Positions 34,270 through 43,700 of a stretch of 64,000 bases of DNA are shown piece after piece. This DNA is from a virus. Below the pieces are notes generated by a model, which saw only the letters and a program-made list of their open reading frames with translations, was not told the DNA's origin and did no database searches. The stretch lies in the IMG/VR virus record IMGVR_UViG_3300028840_008184, positions 52,049-116,048 of that record; one strand, given 5' to 3'. Numbering within the stretch: position 1 is the stretch's first letter; the number at the start of each line of letters is the position of its first letter. The position numbers were made by a program, and so were the translations under genes.

Positions 34270-37200
34270 TTATCCTGGAAATTGCCAAACAGCAGATCTG
34301 CCTGGTATTCCTGCAGTTGATGCATTCATGGTAAGTGTGCCAACCGAAGCGACTCTAAGTCCAATTTCAACAGTATGCGGCCCAACGGTCAAATGTTCAT
34401 CTCTAAGTGAACCTGAAATTCCTCCCCAAGCACCAGATGCTATATAGGTAGCAGCGAAACGTCGCCAAGTGCCACTATCTATACGATACCCTAGCCAAGG
34501 CGTAGAAGCACCGGAACTTGAAAGAGACATGGAAGCCTCAATTAGAATTTCATCTCCATCTCTTATTACAATATTATGCGTATTTATTGTAACAAAAGAT
34601 GTAGTAATACTTCCCACATCTGCGGAGTTTTTCTGAGCGTCTACAAGTGTTCCCCTAATGCCTTGGTTAGTAATCTGTGTAGACAGGCCATAGTCATCCA
34701 TATAATGCAACTCGGTATAGCCGTCCACTTCTTTCGTATAAATTAAACCAGCGTCATCTAGTGGAGATGGGTCAGACATCTCATCCAAATTTACATAGCC
34801 ATCTGGGAATACTGTGATTTCAGCAGCGCCATTGCTATCAGTTACACCTATATTGTTGCCAGTAAAGTTAAACGCCTGCGGTTGACCCAATAAGTCGTAG
34901 CCATCATTTTGAATTGGAACAAGGCCGCCGCGATATCTTGTAATAAAGAGCGACGATACACCTCTTGTTGCATCGCCTTCGATTGTTAGTGTACCTGAAG
35001 AGACATATGCCTGAGCCTTGATTGTATGCGAACCCGCAGATAGTCCGGCAATCGGAATGGCTATATCAAGGTTGGTACCTCCCGACGAATACGAAGCGCG
35101 TACGGATTCGTCAACAGGCGTACCATCTAGCACTATGCGAGACCATGCGCCTGCAGCGGTAGAGGTCGTCGCCGTCGCCCGCAGATATACAAAGACCGTT
35201 TCGTCTTCAGACGTATCAAAGGTGAGTTCGAGCTTATTCGCGCCATCGTCAATATCGGTCCAAGTACCTCCGATACCAGTTTGATCGGTTGTCAACGAAA
35301 TGCTATCTGTCAGGCTGCCTCCAGCCCCAGAGCCGGTGACGGCCTGAAGCCGGATAAATGGAGCACCAACGGGTCCGCTGCCCCCATTTATGTCCATATC
35401 ATTGGTATATGAACCAGCAGTCACTTCTTTACAATATGCCGTTACTTTATGTACACCAGCAACCAAATTAACATGACCTTCAAATACTGTATGATCCCAA
35501 CCACCAGGAGCCTTCCGCGTCTGCCAGTCTTCATTGTATCCGACGGACTGCTCTTCAGCCTCTCCCTCATCGAACACGAGTCTGAACTGTGCCGATGTGT
35601 GAGATTGACCACTGGGAACATTGACTATTACCCCAAGCATTGCTCGATATATACCAGATACCCTGGCAGTAAATTCCATATATGCATCAGGGCCAGCTGG
35701 GTCAGGAATTATCTGATTTTCGGCTCCGCTACCATTTATGTCGATATTGGCTGATGGCTGGCCGTCGCTAATTTCAATGTAGTCGCCTGGTGCAGCAATG
35801 GCCCCATTTCCAAGTCGCCCCTGAACAGTAATCTGTGTCTCATTACCAGAACTATCACGACTAAATAATTCTGTAACACCGTTACTATCTTTAGCATAAA
35901 GAGATAAACTACCTACTTGCTGCGATAGTTCAACCCCCTCCAATAATCTTATGCCTCTCAAAGAGTTATAAGTAGCAAGATATCCATCTTGGGTGATCTG
36001 AGTAACTTGACCATAATTATCCATAAAGAATAGTTCAGAAGTGCCATACGCATCATCATTCTTAGCATAAAGAAATCCACGATCATCGTCGGTGGCGTTT
36101 GGATCTGTGATTTCGGACAGGCTAACATAACCATCAAGATCAAGTGCTTCGTCACCAGAAGCGTCTATTTGAACCGCGCCAGCATCAGCAGTTATCGCTC
36201 TGCCGCCTATATATGCCTGATCAAGTGTGCTCGCACCAGAAATCATGGAAGATTCCAGATCAGCAAGATACCCATCGACATAACCCCTAACAATAACAAG
36301 AAATGAAATTGGGCCCACATTTTGAGAGCCCCATCTAAAATAAGCATCTCCATTGTGCAACGGCACCAAGGCCCTATTAGCATCACGCGCACTAAGATCA
36401 CAACTTATAAAAGCTCCAGGGCTTGCTCCAGATATTGTTGGAGTATACAAAACTTCGCCGCTTTCAATAAAAAGATCATATATCTCACCGCCATCCGTAT
36501 CCATATTGGCTGAAAAATCAACCTGCGCCGCAGAAATTGGCACTGCATCCCTTAGATCGTTTTGTGTGCCGCCACCTGGACCTGCACCAGATGTACTAAA
36601 AGAATACCATGTGTTTGCTGTTGGTGTTATCTCTGTTGCCCCACCACTACCACTATCATACAACCACAATGTACTATCTGTGGCATCTGGATAATCAAAC
36701 TTGTTGCCAGTTTGACTTACTATTCTTAACTTAGAAGAACCATCAATATAATAAACAGCCCCTAAGTATTTATAAATCGAATAATCTGCTGGCCCAAACC
36801 CAGGGTGCTGGTCAGAAGCTATAATACCAAAATAACCAGAATTATTAGTATCAGGAACTGCATAATTATAATACCATGTGCCACTAGTAAGAGCAGCGCT
36901 AGGTTCGCGCCCGCCCAATCCCGTAGTGCTTATATCCATCGAGATAGGGCTAGTTGCCTGATAGCGCACCCCATTATTAAATGTCAGCCGCAAATCATCG
37001 TTAGCTCCTGGTGCTGCCACATATTCATACTGATTGTCGCTAACATTATCCACAATAGGAGCATTTTCTGGTTGAATATAGCCGCCTCGGAATCTTATTA
37101 CTTGTAACCTAGCTCCCGCCAAAATTTGTATTGAAGTTGAAGAAGTTTGCGCCTGAACCATAATGGTCACAGAACCGGCTGAAAGTTCACCAGTGATTAC

Positions 37201-38526
37201 TGGGGTAAATGAACCAAGTGCTGTTGTGTACCCCGATGAATTACTTTCTCCCTGTACTGATAAAGGATATGCAGTTGCCCCTACCAAATACTGAATATCG
37301 ATTCTGTTTGCGCCACCAGAATGAACAGATTTACCTGACAGCACTAGCATAATGCGCTCGCCTTCAACAACATCTACAGTTACCGACAGAGAATCCCCAC
37401 TACCATTATCAACATCAACGAATGAGGTGCTGGATGTTGTGAAAGTCGATGCCAAAGCCACCTCTTCGACCAGTATACCTTCTGCTACGCCATTAAAGTT
37501 TATCGTAGCGGTCCCATCAATATCTGTAATGTCAACATTGGGTCCAACAAAATCAAATGCCTGTGGCTGTCCCACAATATCATAACCATCTTTCCGAATT
37601 GGAACAAGACCGCCACGGAATCTCCGCACCCAGGTACTACATTTTGGATAATATCCCCAACCAGACAGCCACTCGGTATCACCACCTAAAAAGTTCATGG
37701 GCTGGTTGTTTACCTCACCTGCAAAATCAATTGTATGACTACCAGCTGATAGCGTAAGAATCTTGGTGCCAACAAAAGTATATTCGTATTCGTTGGAGCA
37801 GAAGTCGCACATTACCCATGATCCTGAGTCAACACGATATAACACCGACCGGCCTGTTGGGGTACTTATGTTCTTATAGGTAGGAATAAACCAACCAATC
37901 TCTACCTGTTCATCCTGATAGGTAGTAAATGTTAAAGACAAATCAGTCAGTAGCGTTGCCGTAGCATTAACAGATATAGTCTGGTCAGATGTTTTTTCTG
38001 CTGTGCTCAGTAATGTACCCCCAGCTCCAGAACCCGAAATTAACTGCAACGTTACTTGAGGAGCAAGAACAGGAACAAGACCAACGATCCTCCACGCAGT
38101 TCCGTTAGTTTCTTGTCCATACACTTTAAGCGTGTGAGTACCAGCCGTTAAATCTACTTCTCCGGAAAGTGTTGGCAAAACATATGCGTTGCTCGCTGTG
38201 CGAACTTCCCAGTCAGAGTCATCGCCAACTGTTTGTTCTGCACTGTCATTTTCATCAAATAGAAGTTTATATCGCACACTTACAGCGCCAGTACCAAATA
38301 ACGTTATATTGGCTGTAACCAAATATTTTCCAGCTACAGGAACATCAAAAGTATGATAATTAGTATCTCCAGAGCCACCAGGTGGCGTATCAGGCCATGG
38401 TGAAACCTGCACAGAGCCAGCAGGAGCATCATAGTTGACTCCTGGAGGATTTTCACCGTGTATAACTATTAGAGAGCCTGGGGCAGAAAATATGGCATCT
38501 CCTAATTGATCGATTTTAATGGTCAT
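34270..38526 (-). CDS. Large mosaic tail fibre/adhesin protein
   Basis: A 1418-residue protein built from repeated phage tail modules. It shares its N-terminus with the gene at 32414. It then alternates jelly-roll-like domains that end in RFRGGLVPI or RFRGGYIQ, linkers of the PQAFNFTG type and short modules reading LYxKxxDGYTELHYMDDYG. A C-terminal domain begins near TLVDAQKNSADVGS. One part near 35400-35800 repeats the N-terminal SAPGDYIEISDGQPS unit. The repeats should form extended beta-structured fibres. Receptor binding is the usual role of such proteins. Confidence 0.85.
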   Translation of the reverse strand: MTIKIDQLGDAIFSAPGSLIVIHGENPPGVNYDAPAGSVQVSPWPDTPPGGSGDTNYHTFDVPVAGKYLVTANITLFGTGAVSVRYKLLFDENDSAEQTVGDDSDWEVRTASNAYVLPTLSGEVDLTAGTHTLKVYGQETNGTAWRIVGLVPVLAPQVTLQLISGSGAGGTLLSTAEKTSDQTISVNATATLLTDLSLTFTTYQDEQVEIGWFIPTYKNISTPTGRSVLYRVDSGSWVMCDFCSNEYEYTFVGTKILTLSAGSHTIDFAGEVNNQPMNFLGGDTEWLSGWGYYPKCSTWVRRFRGGLVPIRKDGYDIVGQPQAFDFVGPNVDITDIDGTATINFNGVAEGILVEEVALASTFTTSSTSFVDVDNGSGDSLSVTVDVVEGERIMLVLSGKSVHSGGANRIDIQYLVGATAYPLSVQGESNSSGYTTALGSFTPVITGELSAGSVTIMVQAQTSSTSIQILAGARLQVIRFRGGYIQPENAPIVDNVSDNQYEYVAAPGANDDLRLTFNNGVRYQATSPISMDISTTGLGGREPSAALTSGTWYYNYAVPDTNNSGYFGIIASDQHPGFGPADYSIYKYLGAVYYIDGSSKLRIVSQTGNKFDYPDATDSTLWLYDSGSGGATEITPTANTWYSFSTSGAGPGGGTQNDLRDAVPISAAQVDFSANMDTDGGEIYDLFIESGEVLYTPTISGASPGAFISCDLSARDANRALVPLHNGDAYFRWGSQNVGPISFLVIVRGYVDGYLADLESSMISGASTLDQAYIGGRAITADAGAVQIDASGDEALDLDGYVSLSEITDPNATDDDRGFLYAKNDDAYGTSELFFMDNYGQVTQITQDGYLATYNSLRGIRLLEGVELSQQVGSLSLYAKDSNGVTELFSRDSSGNETQITVQGRLGNGAIAAPGDYIEISDGQPSANIDINGSGAENQIIPDPAGPDAYMEFTARVSGIYRAMLGVIVNVPSGQSHTSAQFRLVFDEGEAEEQSVGYNEDWQTRKAPGGWDHTVFEGHVNLVAGVHKVTAYCKEVTAGSYTNDMDINGGSGPVGAPFIRLQAVTGSGAGGSLTDSISLTTDQTGIGGTWTDIDDGANKLELTFDTSEDETVFVYLRATATTSTAAGAWSRIVLDGTPVDESVRASYSSGGTNLDIAIPIAGLSAGSHTIKAQAYVSSGTLTIEGDATRGVSSLFITRYRGGLVPIQNDGYDLLGQPQAFNFTGNNIGVTDSNGAAEITVFPDGYVNLDEMSDPSPLDDAGLIYTKEVDGYTELHYMDDYGLSTQITNQGIRGTLVDAQKNSADVGSITTSFVTINTHNIVIRDGDEILIEASMSLSSSGASTPWLGYRIDSGTWRRFAATYIASGAWGGISGSLRDEHLTVGPHTVEIGLRVASVGTLTMNASTAGIPGRSAVWQFPG

Positions 38527-38568
38527 GTTTTAAAAAACCTCTGTTTTATGCTCTGCCTTTCTCCTTTC

Positions 38569-40629
38569 TTATGATCTGTATATGGCAATATACCAATCGC
38601 CAGATGAGCCCGAAGCTACAAATTCCGCCCTATTAAGCGACGTATTATAAGTCCATTCGATTTTACTAACTCCAAGAGAGCTAACATATCGCATTAATAC
38701 GCCATTCCTATAAACATCCAAATCTCTTAAAGAACGCCTACTAGGTGCAATCATTGGCACTTGTGAAAGCTGAATGAATGTTTCAGTTCCATCTGTAGAT
38801 GCCGGATCCAACTCATCTTCATAAGCAGTTGCGCCTATATTGAGTTTTCCATTATTTGTAATTTGCACTGATTGACCAGCATGATTCATATAGAATAATT
38901 CAAGGGCTGCAGGATTGTATCCGTCATAGGCATCTAAAACGTAAATCTCACCCTTGTTAAACTGCGGCTGCGGATCTTCAATCAAATAATGTAAACCAAG
39001 GTAGCCGTCAAGGTTCATAGCCTCATAGGCATCATATGCGTCAACATGGAAAGGTGTTCCTGGTACTATAACAATAGTATTTCCACTGTTATAAGCTTGC
39101 TGAAGAGTTCCACCACCTGCACCACCTGGTAAGTTGCCAACTTGAACTTTCTTTTTATTATTGGAATCGGCACTATCTTCTATAAGAAGCAAATCAGCTG
39201 CCACTGGAACTGCCTTTGCTGCTATGGCAGCAATTTCGCCAGCAACATTGTCATGAATTGCATCCGGATCGTTTCCGCCACCCCCAATTATAGAGCCCTT
39301 ATCGGTAATTTGTATTGCAGATCCGTAGCTATCCATATAATGGAATTCTGTATATCCATCGATATCTTTCGTATACATAATTCCAATATCTGGAGATGGA
39401 GTCGGATCGGGAATTTCTCCCAACGCCAAATATCCATCGGCTATAATATTGTCACCAGTTCCTCGTACTTGCACTGCTCCAAGAACAGGATTGTTGATTT
39501 CAGCGGTTCCTGCTGGATCTCCTGGCCCAGTGCCTGTATCAATAGTAATGTCTATATTGTGCGTGCCAGCAGATAAATTAGTAACAACATATGAGAAAGA
39601 TACGTTAGTTGCTTCCAATCCGCCACCGAGAACAGCCGCTAATATTGTAGTATAATAAGTATATACGGTAGTGCTCCCTACCGTTAAATGAATATATATA
39701 TTTTCATATGGATTTGGTGGCACAGTAGTTGGCTTAACCGAACCTGAAAAAGATACCAGTATATCTTCTCCAGCCTTTGTTGTAATGCTTGTGAAAACAA
39801 CAGGAGGAGAAGGAAATGAACCAGTTGGTATGCCTGTTGCTCCTTTTAGTGCATCGTCAACAGTGCCAACCAAACCGGACCCCATATCTGACATTTGATA
39901 CGCCTGTCCATAATCGTCCATAAAGAACAACTGGTTATATCCATCTACCGACTTCACATATAATAGGCCCTTTCCAGGAATTGGCTCAGGATCATAGCCA
40001 TCGACAAGTCCGATGTAGCCGTCTATATTAAGTGCCTCGTAGCCGTATGCGTCAACAATAATTGGTCCATCTACTAAATAGAGATCAGCACCATTAAGAT
40101 AAGCCTGCTGTAATGTAAGAGAGCCACCGCCACCACCGCTAATTTGTCCATTACTAGTTATCTGTATATCATTACCTGAGCTGTCACGCGCAAAAAGCTC
40201 AGTATTACCGGAGACTGTTTTTGCAAACAGCGTGAAGCTACCAGGCTGGTTAGGTAGATCTTCGCCCTCAAGAAGTCTAACGCCACGGAGGCTGTTATAA
40301 GTAGCTAAATACCCATCTTGCGTAATTTGAGTTACTTGACCATAACTGTCTATAAAGAATAATTCGGTTGTACCGTATGCATCGTCTTCTTTCGTATATA
40401 TGCTGCCATAATTGTCCAATGTGGGAGGATCCACATCCCTTTCTGGCATAGGCAAGTAACCATTAACTAATCCAGAACCTCCAGAAGCAACTCCAAATTC
40501 GAGTCCATCTTCTCCAGCTTTTACTATTATTGCTTTGCCACTCTGTCCAGCATAACTGCTAGGAGTATCCAGCAAATCTGTAAATTCTGAATAGCCATCG
40601 TCAATCTGAAAAGGCTGTAATTTAACCAC
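38569..40629 (-). CDS. Tail fibre/adhesin protein
   Basis: A 686-residue protein starting with GTG, supported by GGAGG eight bases upstream. Four or more copies of the LYxKxxDGYxELFFMDDYG module are present, with TLQQAYxxG linkers. The C-terminal block (about 85 residues, DELDPASTDGTETF to GDWYIAIYRS) is also found in the middle of the 1790-residue neighbour. It was therefore swapped or duplicated between the genes. It is likely a fibre or fibre-adaptor subunit. Confidence 0.83.
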   Translation of the reverse strand: MVKLQPFQIDDGYSEFTDLLDTPSSYAGQSGKAIIVKAGEDGLEFGVASGGSGLVNGYLPMPERDVDPPTLDNYGSIYTKEDDAYGTTELFFIDSYGQVTQITQDGYLATYNSLRGVRLLEGEDLPNQPGSFTLFAKTVSGNTELFARDSSGNDIQITSNGQISGGGGGSLTLQQAYLNGADLYLVDGPIIVDAYGYEALNIDGYIGLVDGYDPEPIPGKGLLYVKSVDGYNQLFFMDDYGQAYQMSDMGSGLVGTVDDALKGATGIPTGSFPSPPVVFTSITTKAGEDILVSFSGSVKPTTVPPNPYENIYIHLTVGSTTVYTYYTTILAAVLGGGLEATNVSFSYVVTNLSAGTHNIDITIDTGTGPGDPAGTAEINNPVLGAVQVRGTGDNIIADGYLALGEIPDPTPSPDIGIMYTKDIDGYTEFHYMDSYGSAIQITDKGSIIGGGGNDPDAIHDNVAGEIAAIAAKAVPVAADLLLIEDSADSNNKKKVQVGNLPGGAGGGTLQQAYNSGNTIVIVPGTPFHVDAYDAYEAMNLDGYLGLHYLIEDPQPQFNKGEIYVLDAYDGYNPAALELFYMNHAGQSVQITNNGKLNIGATAYEDELDPASTDGTETFIQLSQVPMIAPSRRSLRDLDVYRNGVLMRYVSSLGVSKIEWTYNTSLNRAEFVASGSSGDWYIAIYRS

Positions 40630-40711
40630 TTTGTGGTACCTCCGAGAAAATATATTTCTTAAACCTTACCTTTCTATTATCTATGAATTCCTGGCAGAAA
40701 AATTGCACTCT

Positions 40712-40750
40712 CTACCACTCGGAAATTTGAAATGATTTTACCTTTGCCAC
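40712..40750 (-). pseudogene. Remnant duplicated start of a tail gene
   Basis: In the 162-bp gap between two tail genes, GGAGG is followed by GTG and 12 codons (MAKVKSFQISEW) before a TAG. The downstream gene at 40629 begins MVKLQPFQIDDG with the same GGAGGTxxxxxCAAAGTGG leader. This looks like a truncated duplicate start. A functional leader peptide is possible but less likely. The rest of the gap (40630-40791) shows no gene. Confidence 0.5.
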
Positions 40751-40791
40751 TTTGAGGTTTACCTCCGGTAAATATTTATATTTCTCCTTCC

Positions 40792-43700
40792 TTAACTTAC
40801 TATAGCCCTATCAGTAACGCGGCGCCAATTAGTCCCATCAGAAAATGCCGGAACTGCGCCACCAGATTCGTCTGGCACAAAAACCATTTGTCCGGCTGGA
40901 GACGCAGCTGGCAATTGTGCTACATTATAGCTAGGCAACAGATTATAAAGCGCCCCTCTTCTCGTAATTTGAACGGACTCATCATAATTATCTACGTGAT
41001 GAAGCTCAGAATACCCATCTACATCTTTGGAATACAACAAACTGGCGTTGTCCAAACCTACCGGATCGGAAATTTCATCCAGAGTAATATATCCATCTAT
41101 CTCAAGTGCTTCATCACCTGATGCATCAATAATAACAGAACCAGCATCAGCTGTGATCAACCTTCCCGCTCCAGGGCCACCCTCATCATATGCTTGGTCA
41201 AGCGTATTATGAGTTACAGCAAGCGAGCCGCCTTGAGTAATTTGCGTAATTTGACCCGAATGATCCATATATAATAGTTCTAGGCCATAACCAGGGACAT
41301 CATATACAAACAACTGCCCCTTGTTAAATTGCGCATCTGGATAACCATCCAAATAATGTAAACCAAGATAGCCATCAAGATTTAGTGCTTCGTAAGAATC
41401 ATATGCGTCAATGTGTACTGGCACCCCAGGCCAAACTATTATCGTGTTTCCGTTGGCATAGGCTTGCTGCAAGGTTACATTGTGCGGGTTAGAAGTATCA
41501 TTGGCATGATTGTTAAAAACCGATAGTGTTGCATAGCTATCAAGCAACGTCTTTTCAGCAAGAGGATCAATATCCGCCAAAGTGGCATAGCTATCAAGCA
41601 ACGTCTTTTCAGCAAGAGGATCAATATCCACCAAAGTGGCATAGCTATCAAGCAACGTCTTTTCAGCAAGAGGATCAATATCCACCAAAGTGGCATAGCT
41701 ATCAAGAAGCGCCTTTTCAGCAAGAGGATCAATATCCACCAAAGTGGCATAGCTATCAAGAAGCGTGCTATCAATAAGAGTTGCATCTGATACCAAAGCA
41801 TTAAGCTCAGCAAGAGTGCTACTGGTGTGTTCCGAACCACCCAAAGCGTGCTTGGCTAGAGTTCCACCCTGAGTAATTTGTGTAACCACCCCAGCATGAT
41901 CCATGTAGAGCAGTTCGAGCCCAGAACCAGGAACATCAAATACGAACAATTGACCTTTATCAAACTGAGCATCTGGGTAGCCGTCAAGATAATGTAAACC
42001 AAGGTAGCCATCAAGATTAAGGGCCTCATAAGAATCATAGGCATCAATGTGAACTGGCATTCCAGGTATTATTATAATGCTGTTTCCACTAATATAAGCT
42101 TGTTGAAGCGTTACATTGTGAGGGTTGGACATATCCGAAGTATGATTTGTTAAAGCCGTTGTTGTCGCATAACTATCAAGTAGCGTATCATCAATAAGGG
42201 TTGCGTCCGACACCAAAGCATTGAGTTCAGCAAGAGTGCTGCTGGTATGTTCAATTCCACCCAAAGCGTGTTTGACCAGAGTTCCATCCTGAGTCAATCT
42301 TACCGCAACACCATAATTATCCATATAGAATAGCTCAGTATAGCCGTCCATAAGCTTCCCGTATAGATAACCGTCATATCCATCTGGATCCACTGATGGA
42401 TCTGCCACCTGCTGTTCTATTCTTATATAATCAAGATCTCCAATTTGTATATCTGCTACGCCATTATTATCAGCTACTATAACCCTGCCTGTAAAGTTAA
42501 AGGCGGCTGGAATATCAACAATGGTTGTTCCCTCATCTTGAATTGGAACCAAACCACCACGGAACTGTAGAACTTGTAGTGTTCCATAGGCATCAACGGT
42601 TAAAGTGCCAGCGCCATCCTTCATTATTTGAAAGCTGGCTGTGTGATTTCCAGCCGTAAGAGGTGGTGTTACATAGCTCTTACTAATGTCTTTAGCTTGG
42701 CTCAAACCTTCTCTTACACCGTCTTGATATCTATATCCATCAACAGCAAAAGAAGTAAAAGCATTAACAACAGAGGTTGTACTAATACTTCCACTATAGA
42801 CAAGCAGAACTTCTTCATTTTCTACAGTATCAAAGCTCACATTGAGTTCGGTAACAGTTTCCCAAGTATCTACGGACACATAGTTTTTACTAACTGTGAG
42901 CATAGTTTGGTCAGACAAAGCGCCGCCTGCTCCAGAACCTGCAAGATTTATAGCCACAAGGTTTACATAATCATCTGTGTTGATTTGAGCACCTGAGCCG
43001 CCGCCGTCATTCTGGTATTGTACAGTAATCTTGTGATTTCCGAAGCCCATTTCAACCATATGAGTAGTAAAAGAAGCGGAATAGTGCTCACCAGAAGTAA
43101 CACTAATAATATTCCAAGCATCATTATCAGTTGGTTCTATAATTTGTTCTGTAAATCCATTGTAGTCGCCTTTATCTACAATAACACGGAAATTGGTGCG
43201 TTGAGAAACTCCAGAAGCCTGATACACCTGGACATTGAACGTAAGAATGTAGCTGCCCGCCACAACAGCATCAAAATATCCGTCGGCTCCAGTTATATCT
43301 ACGAAGGATGTAGATGTTAGACCAACGGCAACAGAAGGTACGAATTCTATTACTGCGTCTGCGAATCCAGAGTTGGTAACAGCAGTGGTATTTAGTCTGC
43401 CACCAAGCGTTACCTGTGTCTCATTCCCGCCACTATCTTTTGTAAATAGCTCGGTTATACCGTTGCTGAGTTTGGCGTAGAGTGAAACTCTTCCAACCTG
43501 ATCTGTAAATTCTGTTCCCTCAAGAAGACTTACGCCTCTAAGAGAATTGTAAGTGGCCAAATATCCGTCTTGTGTAATTTGAGTGATCTGGCCACTGTCA
43601 TCCATATAAAATAGTTCAGAGGTTCCGTATGCGTCATCATTTTTGGAATATAGGAAACCCTTGTTGGCTACATTTGTAGGATCAGTAATCTCATTGAGCA

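Noticed and set aside
41531-41765. Regular repeats considered as a CRISPR array
   Set aside because: Units are contiguous with no spacers, and a whole number of codons in frame with the tail protein.
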